From Amoebophrya sp. A120 (lineage: Eukaryota > Sar > Dinophyceae > Syndiniales > Amoebophryaceae), in contig CAJINV010000001.1 of NCBI GenBank assembly GCA_905178155.1, forward strand, positions 8,339,599 to 8,403,598: a DNA stretch of 64,000 bases, written 5' to 3'. The notes under the pieces were generated by a model. The model made no database searches and was not told where the DNA came from. It saw only the letters and a program-made list of their open reading frames with translations. Position 1 is the stretch's first letter. Every line of letters begins with the position of its first letter. Shown here piece after piece: positions 22,343-31,783 of the stretch. The position numbers and the translations under genes are program-made.

Positions 22343-24404
22343 CTAGGTTCTAGCAGCAGGTGCGAACCTCATTTTTTCCGTGTTCTTTCCGCGCAGCAGC
22401 CTGTCCACCTTCTTCACGCCCACATCCCGCGGACTTGTTCCAGCGAAGTTGGTGCTCGTGGTACTTGCGCCCGCCGCCGTGTACGCACGCCCTTTCTTGC
22501 TCGCACTCCGCGGCGGCTCTCTGTTGAAACTCCTCTCCGCTCTTGACTGCGATTCGGATCGCCGCTGGGCTACAGCATGACCACTCGTGTTGCTGCTGCC
22601 CAAGAGCTGGCCGCCACTGTACGTCGTCCGATTGTTGGTTCGCGAAGACATCCACTGCCGGGACGTGTTATTCACCTTCGCCTTCCGGCTCGAATTCTGC
22701 AGCAACTGTTGCCCGCTCGAGTTCGACGTTGCAGCCAAGGAAGGCGACCCGGCAAACCGCTGACTCTTCGCACTGGTCGCCAGACTGGTGGCTTGGTCGG
22801 CGTCCCGCGGCGTGCTGATCTTCTCCGCGTTCTTCTGGTAGTAGTGATTTTTGGAAAACTTCGCCCAGGTCGACCAGTGCCGGCCCGCGTTTTCCGGCGT
22901 CCTGGTTTCGTACCGCAAAAGGTAGTTCTGCGTCGTGCGCGAAAGGTGCGCCCCAAGCGCGCCACCGCCGCCCCCGTAACTCGCCGCTGCGGCTGCGGCG
23001 CCGCTCCCGGGCCTCGCGAGTTTGGTGTTCGAGTTCGCATTTACACCCCCGCCGGACGAGTGTGCTGAATTACTGATACTTGCCGAATTGTTGTTTTCCG
23101 CTACACTCCTTTGCTCCTGATAACTGTTGTTCGAAGATCTTGTACTGGACTGCACGGGCCGCGGCCCGACGCTCGGCGGTCGCTGATTTGCACTTGGCCG
23201 CGAGAACTTCTGGTCCGTGGAAGCACTTATCACCGACGGCGCAGGCGCAGCACCACCAACCACAGCTGCGGGATGAACCATGTTGCCAGCAGTGTTAGTA
23301 TGCTGCGAAGTTGTGCCAGTCGTGAGGCGGACCGGCGTGAAAAAGTTCGGAATGCCGATTCGCGTCGACGGCGTCTGAAACTGCGGGGCCTGGTCCAGTT
23401 TCAAGAGTTGATTCGTCAGTCGGGACGGCGGCGGGTGCGCGACGGAGGTCGACGTCCCAGGGTTCAACACAACGGACGGCTGCTGCACCAAAGCTGTCGG
23501 GGGTTCCTGTGCGGAATTCGAGGCAGATCCGTTCGTGTGCAGCTGCAAGAACTGCCGTGCAGTGGACGTGGAACTCGAGGACATTTTCGTCAGTCTCGGG
23601 TTGTTGTTCTGTGCTTTAGGATTCATTTTCTCGCTGCCTTGCAGCCCCGTGGTACTGTTATTCGTCGACCGTCCGACCGTGCTGTTCTTCGTGGACCCGC
23701 GCGACGTAACGCTGGTTTTGCTCCCTCGCCGACTTCCCTGCGTCGACGAACTCGACCCTTGCGGCGCGGGCACGCTCGCCCGCCCGGGATAGTTGCTGTG
23801 GTGTTCCACCCCTCGGGGGCTTCGGCGACTGCGGGTGTGGGACTGCTGGGGGTTGCTTTGGAAACTCGCATCAGACGCCTTACTGGCACTGCGCTCTTTC
23901 GACGGAACGCGCCGCACGATATCGCCGGATTCCCAGTAGACCGGCCTCTTGCCACCGACAATGCGGTCGTCCTCATCGCGGACCGGGCGGGCCGACATGC
24001 ACCGCCGCTTCGAAAAGGACTCTCGCCGCTGGTGCTTCTGCTGCTGACCCGTGATGGGATTACGGAGAACCCTGAAACGTTTCTACAGATTGAACTTACG
24101 TTTGCTCGTGAAGTAGACCGTGCTCGCCAACATTAAGTCTCCTTCATCGCAAAAAGCGGACGATAAAAATGGATAAGAATCGATAAAGAGCGACCTCCTG
24201 CGACAACAGACAGTCCTCTAGTACTTACCATCCAGCATCATCGGGCGGCGCGTCGAAGGGACTAGCCGGGGGCTCTAGGTGGGTGATCTTCGACGCTACA
24301 CCCCTTGCAGATTGCGGAACCCGTTGCTCGAAATAATTTGGCTTTTGACTGCCGCGATCTGTTTTGTGTCGTTGCGCGATTGATTGAATTTGATCTCCAC
24401 TCAT
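22343..24404 (-). CDS. low-complexity hypothetical protein, 3 exons
   Basis: Exon 1 is 24404-24229 (MSGDQIQSIAQRH) and ends at the donor TG|GTAAGTAC. Exon 2 is 24141-24100 and ends AC|GTAAGTTC. Exon 3 is 24071-22343. The frame is continuous across both GT-AG introns (DDAGWRLNVGEHGLL, then EQTVLRNPITG), giving about 648 residues. The protein is dominated by Ser, Asn, Thr, Arg and Gln, with a Gly/Ala homopolymer patch near two thirds of its length, so it is largely disordered. One more ordered stretch, RYETRTPENAGRHWSTWAKF, lies near residue 460. No family or function recognised. The two small upstream exons are supported only by splice signals and frame. Confidence 0.7.
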
Positions 24405-25883
24405 GAAATACCTGTGGCCATGTCGTCCTAATTGAAAAACTTGACTATTTCTATTTCAACAAGCTGCGCATATACTCGATTTCTTGGACGATGCTCGTGC
24501 GGTGGACACTCCAATTTCGGGTGGCTCCGCCGCCCATGCCAGGCCGGACTGCGTGGACGCACTCGCGCCGGCTCTGCGGCTATGAAAGCGCAGATTCACA
24601 TCCAGCGTGTTCCGCGCCGGGGTCAAATGCGGTTCGCTTGGACGAGGGGACACTTCCCGGTGGAAGCGCGCGTAGTCCTCGACACACTTGCTAGATTGGT
24701 GACTCGGGGCGCGAACGTGCAGTCGTGAAGATGGCCGGGCGTCCGCACCGGTGCATGAGGCCTGATAGGTTAATAATCATGGGTACTTAAGTCTTTGAGG
24801 AGGTGAAAGACTGAGTATCTGCCGCCTATGCATGCACCATGCGAGAACAAACCTCAGACATTAATATTAGATGCAACTTCGCATTTTACCGTAGCGTCCC
24901 CCTCTGCTTGCCAACGGTAGGGTGCTTTCTCAGCGATATTGCGGCTACTCCTGGTATGGAAAGATTTTCGTCCGACGAGACTCGGACCGGCTTCATACCT
25001 TCGATTTGGTTGTGACGTTCTCGAGTAATTAGCTCAGGTCGACAACCTGATAGCATAGCACAGCACGGGGTTTGGCGTGTCGGAACTTTAAGAGTGCAGC
25101 CTGACCTTCTAATCAATTGCTTCAAGAATGAATAAGTCGAATCATGTCTAATCGCATCAGTGTTGTATCTAAAAGATGCAACCTAGCAGCGTCCTTTGCC
25201 AGCCGGGACTCGTCCCTAGTTCCAAAGCCGTCTATACGACTTGGTGCAGCCGCGCGCCCCGTTGGTCTCTCCACATTGCAATTGATGGCCCCGGTGCCGC
25301 AGAGAGAATCCCGAAATTTCTTATCCGGGAACTGGGCTCGGCCGCTGTGGGGCGCAACGTCATCGCTTCGGAAGAACATCTTTGAAAACGAACGCAAAAG
25401 CAAAAGCTGCTAGTCTACAAGGGGACTGGCAGTGACAAAAAAGTTTTCCAGAAACACGCACAACGGAATGAAAATCAGCTTTGAAATCGATCGCGACTTT
25501 TACCTTTGCCGTTTTGTGGTGTTTCATGCTTGCCGACTTACACGACTTTGCAAAGACCTTCTGTATCTGCACTTGACCAAATCACGCATAAGACTGTGCG
25601 AAAACAAACTACAACGAAAGTGAACAGTACTACCAGTGATCTCGCCACGGAAAAAAAATCCAAATCTTCGGGTTCATGTCACCCAGTGTGATGTACTCAC
25701 TAGAGCTATTATTGTCGTCTTCGCTTGTAAGAAAGCACTTTTCAGATTGCTTCAACAATTCTTCTTTGTCAGTCGGGGCTTCCGATGAAGATAAATTCCA
25801 TGTTCGTTCATAATATATCCGTCGTGTTAGTACTACAAAACGTTCATTTTTAAGGGTCTATTTCGACGAGACCACTCCGAGAG
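24405..25883. other. intergenic, no gene confidently recognised
   Basis: About 1.5 kb. Minus-strand open stretches at 25403-25122 and 25125-24886 have somewhat protein-like composition, but there is no domain, no clear start, and no splice signals that join them convincingly. A degraded or partly sampled gene is possible. No tRNA, rRNA or inverted-repeat element was seen. Confidence 0.4.
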
Positions 25884-27551
25884 CTATCTGCGCAATGCCG
25901 AGGATGAGCTGGAGGCAGCGAGGTTGCGCTGATTCGGGTCCTTATCGGAAGAAGCGAAGATGCTCTGCTTCTGCAGGTTCGACTTGATAAACCCCTTTTG
26001 TTTGGTGTTTTTCTGGCAGAACTTTTGCCACCCGTTCGCTTTCTTGAAGGCGTCCTGCTCCTGCTTCTCGTCCTTTTGTTGCTGCTTCACGTGGTGAATC
26101 TTGCGCTTCTTCTTTGCTTTTACCTGAAGTGCGATTTGCATGTTGAATTATGAAATCTGGCTCGAATGCAATAAGTATGCCATTTGAAAATTACGCATGC
26201 AGCAGCAAGAAGAGTCAGTTCGGTTCAGAAGACAGAAGCACGGAAATAATGTAGCAGGTCCTGTTTTATTGAAGTCGAGTAGTACCTCGTCGGTGTCCTC
26301 AGGCTTCACCATGAAGTGCTCGGGAATCACGTAGCCGCCTGGTGTTATTATCTCCTTCGCAGGTCGCTTTCCGGCGGCAGCTGTTCGTATTTTTTTCCGA
26401 CAATTTCACTTCAAGGGCAGAAATCAGCCCCTTTCCCTGAAAATACTTTTCCAAAGTCGTGAGACACGTCGTAGCGATCAAGATCTATCAAGAAAAACAC
26501 AAATCACTTACCGGCAGCTCCGCCTAGCGTTTTTGCAATCTTCTGCCTGACTTGGTCAAATTTCACTTCGTCCTTGGTATTGTAGTCCGTAAAGCGCACT
26601 ATGTAGCCCCGATCGGTGTGTTCTTCCACAACGCAGTCGTACCAAAGCCCGTCAATCACCGATATTGCCTGCAGCTTCGTGCCGGGGAGACAGGCGGCCG
26701 GTGGAAGAGCGCGGAGCATCTTCAGTTCGGAAAGTTTAACCTCCTTCCGCTCCCGCTCGCCAAAAACGGTCAGCATGGCGCGGTCAACCCCCCGCTCGTC
26801 GCGACGAATGTTGAATACCTCTGCGTTGTACCTGTTTTGTGAAAGAAATGGAAGTTCAAATTGCGAAAGAAAGCGCATTCAAAAAACAAAAAGAGAAAAT
26901 TGAGTGCAAAACTAAGCGTTGTAAAGCATGTACAGAAAAGGCTGTATCTCATGGATGAATTTATCAACAAAAAACAGCCTTATACCAGCCGTTGAGCGAG
27001 CCGGGGAGATGTACTTCGCAGCTTCTGCCTATGAGTTCATGTCCCCGGCCTCGGTGCTGCGCCGGTCGGTCGTCGTCCGGCAGCAACTTTCCTTGTTGTC
27101 TCGCCTGCAGCGCTTCCGGGGCCTTCTGGACGACCTCTTTTTCCATGACCACCACCTCCTCGAGCAGCTTGATGACATCCTGCAAGTCCTGTCGCGCTTC
27201 CTTCAGCGCCTCGTAACTTATCACACAGAAAAAAACTGGCAGGGCATATTTGTAATGCAAAAATAAATACACAAAAAAATAAATCTGTATTGCATATCCG
27301 AAGCAGTATGCTATGGGGCCACCCATGACAAGTTTTTGTGTGTATTTATTTTTGCATTACAAACATGCCCTGCCAGCTTTTTTCTCTGGGATATAACTGG
27401 GGTCCGTGTCCGGGGTCACCGCGAGGGTTTCGTCCACGACCTGGAGCTGCTCGCGGTACTCCTTGAGCTGCTGCTGCTTGTCCTTCTCCTCCTCCGGAGG
27501 ATAGTTGTCATCCTCGTCGTCGTGCGGAAGATCCGACGGACGGTTCGACAT
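25884..27551 (-). CDS. SMNDC1: tandem Tudor protein, SPF30/SMNDC1-like splicing factor
   Basis: Exons 27551-27399, 27218-26986, 26831-26512, 26380-26286 and 26123-25884 encode 346 residues. Intron 1 is an inserted element; the others are GT-AG. An N-terminal coiled coil (EALKEARQDLQDVIKLLEEV) is followed by a Tudor-like unit spanning exons 2-3 (GWYNAEVFNI) and a second, typical Tudor domain, GLWYDCVVEE...GYIVRFTDYN. The basic C-terminus has the SPF30 pattern KKKRKIHHVK, then GWQKF, KQKGF and SIFASS. SPF30 binds symmetrically dimethylated arginine on Sm proteins and helps tri-snRNP join the spliceosome. Human SPF30 has one Tudor domain and 238 residues, so a second unit would be unusual. Confidence 0.85.
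27219..27393. mobile_element. family F element, 175 bp, target duplication TAACT
   Basis: Inverted repeats of about 50 bp, containing AAAAAACTGGCAGGGCAT and TTTGTAATGCAAAAATAAAT, make up more than half of the element. It would fold into one long hairpin. TAACT flanks it at 27214-27218 and 27394-27398. Excision joins DTDPS to YEALKEAR in the Tudor-protein gene. Confidence 0.93.
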
Positions 27552-28401
27552 GTTGATGGCGTGCTTTCTATGTTGTCACGTGGCTTTGTATTCTCAGAAT
27601 GTAACGGAATCGATTTACTTGAGACAATTTGCTTTGGAAAATACGCCCAAATTGACGAATCATGAAACGAAATTTGTTCAACAAGTTCTATGTTCCAACG
27701 AATTCAGTGTTATTTCTATCGCAGTGGCTGAAAAACGTAGCAGGGAAGGAGGACGACGCGTGCTCCAAAAGATGCTGATCATTCGCGCGGGCTGGGTGGA
27801 AATAGAATCGAAGTCCTGACTTGCAAGCGGAATGGTGTCGGCTATGGACATACTTACTACTTTGTTCTCGTTGATGTGAGAGAGCAGATATGGATCTTTT
27901 TCATTTGCTTGATTTGTTTTTTTTTTTTCCTGTCGTAGTTTCCATTTCAGAGGTTTCTATTCCAATTTTTGATCCGAGTGAAAGATGAGTAGAGTGGAGA
28001 GAAAGTTTGTTAGTATCCGGATCTATTCTGCTCTGATCCTCCTGTGACAACGACGCTTTTAATTTGGCTGAGGTCGCTGTCGCGGCCGAACATCTGCTTT
28101 ACAGGAGATTTCATGAAAATCTCGGCTTTGCATCAAAAGGCGCTTCAAGCCCTGCAGACACACTGCTAGCTTTGACAATCAGAAAAAGGATTCTTAAATG
28201 GAGATTGGTGATGCCTTTTCGTCTCTCGTGATGAAAGAAACAATATCATATGTATAATATGCCATTCAAATTGCACATAACAACACGCAAATTGAACGGA
28301 CACTATTCGAATTCGTGATCCTCGTGTGGATCTCCCCTTTTTAGATGCGGAATGGTGACAAATTTATATTTAATGCCGGCGCGGAGGCATGTTGTTTAGC
28401 A
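27552..28401. other. intergenic, no gene recognised
   Basis: About 850 bp, A/T-richer than its surroundings, with a T-run at 27920-27930. It separates conserved genes on the left from lineage-specific ORFs on the right. No element or RNA gene seen. Confidence 0.5.
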
Positions 28402-29421
28402 TTATTCTCCTCTGTGTTCTGTGTCTACACTCGATCTTTTTTGCCTTTTCTTCCTCGGCTTGAACGCGAAAAGACCATTCCCAGGCTCTTCCCATGACGA
28501 AATCTGTGGTCGCTTCGGAGACTGAGATGACGAAGACGACGGCGCGGAAGAAATTGCTCCAGTAAAACATGGGGGTGACGTGGCAGCTTCACGCACCTTC
28601 ACAGCATGGCCGTGACCCGAAGTAGTAGGTACAGACGCTGAGGTAGCAGTAGCAGACGTGGTGATACTAATCGGATAAAGAAGGCTTGTGAAGGATTCAG
28701 CTTTTGAGTCTGGTGCTGCGGCGACCACAAAAGGAGCATCGCCAACAGAAGAAGCGTCCTCGGCCATCTGTTTGTCGATACCGTCATTGCGAAATACGGA
28801 TGTTACGCGTCTGTGGGCGATTATTCTCTGGTGGAGCATCTTCACGCTTGGCCAAAACGACAGAACATGTCCCATTGTGTATAGAAATGCCAGCGCATGA
28901 AACTGCGTCTTCTGCTGTGAGCTCAGCCATGGCATGTTCTTTCCCGCCCATTCATACAAGGTCCAACACAAGTCTAGCCTTTTCTGCCCGAGCTCTGCAT
29001 TCCATGAGTCGCCCGCAGCCCTCTGCTCGTCCTTGAGGTCCGCACGGTAGTCTTTGCAGAGCTCCCGTCGCATCTCTTCGCTGAAAGTCAAGGCGATCTG
29101 CTCTACCCTTTGTTCTACGACTTCCCTCGCCTCTGCATGACGGGCGGCAGCGCTCCTCATTTTCTGCTCGACTTCCTCTGCCACAACAAAATGCCGCTCC
29201 AGATGCTTGAGCATATTTCCCACAAACTGAATTTGACAGCATATTGCGCTCCAGTTTATTGTGGGCTTGTGGAGCCGAAAACATTCGAGCAATCCTTCCC
29301 CAACTGCTCCAGAACGACGCAGAACCTCCTCCATATCGACACAAGCAATCTCAGTCCCGAGCCCACTTATCTCGTCGCCGCTGGTGTCAATCTCTGCATG
29401 TACGTCCATCACTGTGCGCAT
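28402..29421 (-). CDS. hypothetical ORF, probably the 3' part of a split gene
   Basis: 339 codons from ATG 29421. The first 150 residues look helical, with Glu/Arg-rich segments such as VAEEVEQKMRSAAARHAEAR. The last 110 are Ser/Thr/Pro-rich and end in a basic motif, KPRKKRQKRSS, resembling a nuclear localisation signal. It overlaps the preceding ORF by 13 bases in a different frame and runs the same way, so both may be one gene with an unrecognised intron or a frameshift. Third-position G/C is lower than in neighbouring conserved genes. No family recognised. Confidence 0.5.
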   Translation of the reverse strand: MRTVMDVHAEIDTSGDEISGLGTEIACVDMEEVLRRSGAVGEGLLECFRLHKPTINWSAICCQIQFVGNMLKHLERHFVVAEEVEQKMRSAAARHAEAREVVEQRVEQIALTFSEEMRRELCKDYRADLKDEQRAAGDSWNAELGQKRLDLCWTLYEWAGKNMPWLSSQQKTQFHALAFLYTMGHVLSFWPSVKMLHQRIIAHRRVTSVFRNDGIDKQMAEDASSVGDAPFVVAAAPDSKAESFTSLLYPISITTSATATSASVPTTSGHGHAVKVREAATSPPCFTGAISSAPSSSSSQSPKRPQISSWEEPGNGLFAFKPRKKRQKRSSVDTEHRGE

Positions 29422-30281
29422 CTTGTCATGAAAGCGCTCTTCCTGTTGGCGCTCTTTATCGGCATATGCGAACCAGTCGCCCCATGTGAAAAAAACCCGG
29501 TCGGCACAAATTCCGGCGCGGAAGAATCAACACTCTTGGTAAGCTGTAGCGGTAGTAGCAGCTTCTTCACATCATTGTGGATATGATGGAACCTTCCTCC
29601 AACGGAGTCGAGCACAGCACGAAAATCGAGGAGACCCTGAAGGATCCGGTACGCATAGGCATAGTGGAAGATCGAATAAGATCGTCCTTCGCGATCAGGG
29701 CACCATTCCGTCGTAGACCACGTACAGGAGTCATCACCCAGTTGCTTTTGCGTTTCGAACAATTCCTGTGATATCCGATTTATCTGTGCCAGTTTCTGTG
29801 TCAATAACGGGTAACAATGGGGATATCGATCTAACAACCTCCGTAAACAAGCCATCGATCCACCACGAAGAGCGACGTCCACGTCCCACAAAGCGCGCAT
29901 CTCAGCAGGCGAATATTGGTATCGCGCCGCGACTACGTGATGGTATGCATCGCGGACCTGCTCAAGGGCAGCAGTGCTGCAGCATCCGAGAAATTCCAGC
30001 GGCGGGAAAACCGGTGGGGGAAGAGCAGCTTGCAAGTCTTTCCAGTCGGGACCGGATTGAGTCGGATCCATATTAGAGTGTTTGTATACATCATACACAA
30101 CGTGTATTAAAGATACGAGTTCCGCCAAACCCGGAAGCCAATTGGCGTGCTTTGAGTTGCAGTTGGATGACATGCGGGACTCCATCGTTACCCACGGATC
30201 AGTTACGATGATGAAGTTGGCTTCCATCCGGCCCCGTCCTTGGTTGTCCACACGGTCTATGCGAATCTTCCCATGGGTCAC
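29409..30281 (-). CDS. hypothetical ORF, probably the 5' part of a split gene
   Basis: An open frame of 290 codons; the first ATG in frame is at 30227 (MEANFIIV). A candidate upstream exon, 30411-30334 or so (MLSFSRYDYDS), would end at the donor TT|GTAAGTGC and join in frame after a 49-base intron, but this is weak. Segments include PPLEFLGCCSTAALEQVRDA and MACLRRLLDRYPHCYPLL. The latter resembles VLKRWLAKYPMYCQSLF of the gene at 30440-31391, hinting that the two are related. Ends at 29409, overlapping the next ORF by 13 bases. No family recognised. Confidence 0.5.
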   Translation of the reverse strand: MTHGKIRIDRVDNQGRGRMEANFIIVTDPWVTMESRMSSNCNSKHANWLPGLAELVSLIHVVYDVYKHSNMDPTQSGPDWKDLQAALPPPVFPPLEFLGCCSTAALEQVRDAYHHVVAARYQYSPAEMRALWDVDVALRGGSMACLRRLLDRYPHCYPLLTQKLAQINRISQELFETQKQLGDDSCTWSTTEWCPDREGRSYSIFHYAYAYRILQGLLDFRAVLDSVGGRFHHIHNDVKKLLLPLQLTKSVDSSAPEFVPTGFFSHGATGSHMPIKSANRKSAFMTRCAQ

Positions 30282-30439
30282 GTGGCATCTTGTTCATGCA
30301 CATGCTGCTACGACAATATACATTTACATGCACTTACAATACCCGAGTCGACAGGTCACGTTGACAACGAGAACGAAAAGAATCATAGTCATACCTTGAA
30401 AATGAAAGCATCTGTACGTAGTCTTGACAAGATACTAGC

Positions 30440-31391
30440 CTAAGGAATCGCTGCTAAAAAAGAAAAAAGGTTTACAATCCTTCTTTCCGTTAGACAGGCA
30501 AACTCTGCATCAAACCCGGGATCTTCTTCGCCGCCAATATTGACCATATTCCCATCGGTAAAGTAGCTGAAATAAATGACCTGTCGCAAAAGTTTTTGTG
30601 GTCTCGTGCTCTGAACAACGGCGCTGTCGTATGTAAATTCACCCTATGAGGGTAGGTCAAGACCTAATCACTGCGAGGCTAATCACTAAGATAATCAGGG
30701 GACTGATATTCGTGGTTCGTGTTTTAGTGTTGTCATGCTTGGCATAGAACGTCATCACTTTATTAGGTCCTTGATCGCTCTCGTCATTTCTTGTCCTCAT
30801 CATGAGTTGCTAACTTTATGCCGAGTAGTGTCTTGGTGTGACCGATAGGTCCACAGTTTTGAAATTGAACTATCTCGAACTTCGTGATCAGCGGCGCGTA
30901 CTTACGTGTTTACTGACATAGAAGAAGTAGTTCGAGAACAGAGATTGGCAGTACATCGGATATTTAGCGAGCCAGCGCTTTAGAACTGAGCACGGTGTCC
31001 GTCCCGACAAAGAAAAAACCTCATCTGTCATAGAGCAGGACACGCCAGCGTGATGCCGTGCGGCTTTTTTGTCTGTTAATCTCTTCATTCCAGGTATTCT
31101 GTATCTGTTTCGCAAATTCGTGAAAAATATGGGTCCACCACAAGGAGTCAGAGCAAGAATGAGTTCTAGGACGATCATGGATCTATATTCCCAATGAGTG
31201 AAGCGACACCTGTTGTGCCTTGTGTTACCAGTGTCTACTGATAATCTTGACCAATATCGTTTATTTAGCCTGGCGTCTTCTAAGCATTTATTTCCATCAA
31301 GCTGTATTCTCATCAAGTTCAAGAAAATCCTAAAATCATCTTCGTCGTGTAACTGCAACACGTGTCGAAAAAGGAATGGACAGTTACTCAT
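30440..31391 (-). CDS. hypothetical protein, 2 exons
   Basis: Exon 1 is 31391-30906, from ATG MSNCPFLF, ending at a strong donor CAC|GTAAGTAC. Exon 2, 30580-30440, follows an acceptor GCGACAG|GTC and encodes VIYFSYFTDGNMVNIGGEED to a stop. Together about 208 residues. The frame upstream of the ATG is open for several codons, so a further 5' exon is possible. No domain recognised. The motif VLKRWLAKYPMYC is similar to a stretch in the ORF at 29409-30281. Confidence 0.55.
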
Positions 31392-31783
31392 GTCTTGTAT
31401 CCAAAAATGATGCGCTCATCGTCATCCTCATCTACAACCTTCCTGTTGTCCATAACTAATTTTGCGCATACCCAGACTAGGCCTGACATCTTGCATAATT
31501 TTGCCCCGCGAGGTGCTAAATTGCGCAGTATCCTGTTGCCGTACAGCAGGTGCTTTTTTTACCTTATCGAGCCAGCTCGTCCCAAAATTTTTGCGCTGGG
31601 CGGTTTTAACAAAAGCAACAAGTCGGAGAATGCGTCAGAAAAAAAAAGCATTCGATTGTGAAAAATGAAAAGAACAAAATTGTAGCAACAGCGCGCTGCA
31701 GCTTTCTACATGATTGACATAAGTACGCAAAAGTCCTCGGAGCAAGCCCAGACAACGGAGTAAATCAAATGACTCCACTCGCT

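Noticed and set aside
24405-25883. RNA gene (tRNA, rRNA or spliced leader) in this gap
   Set aside because: No tRNA box B, no rRNA-like conserved block and no dinoflagellate spliced-leader sequence recognised on either strand.
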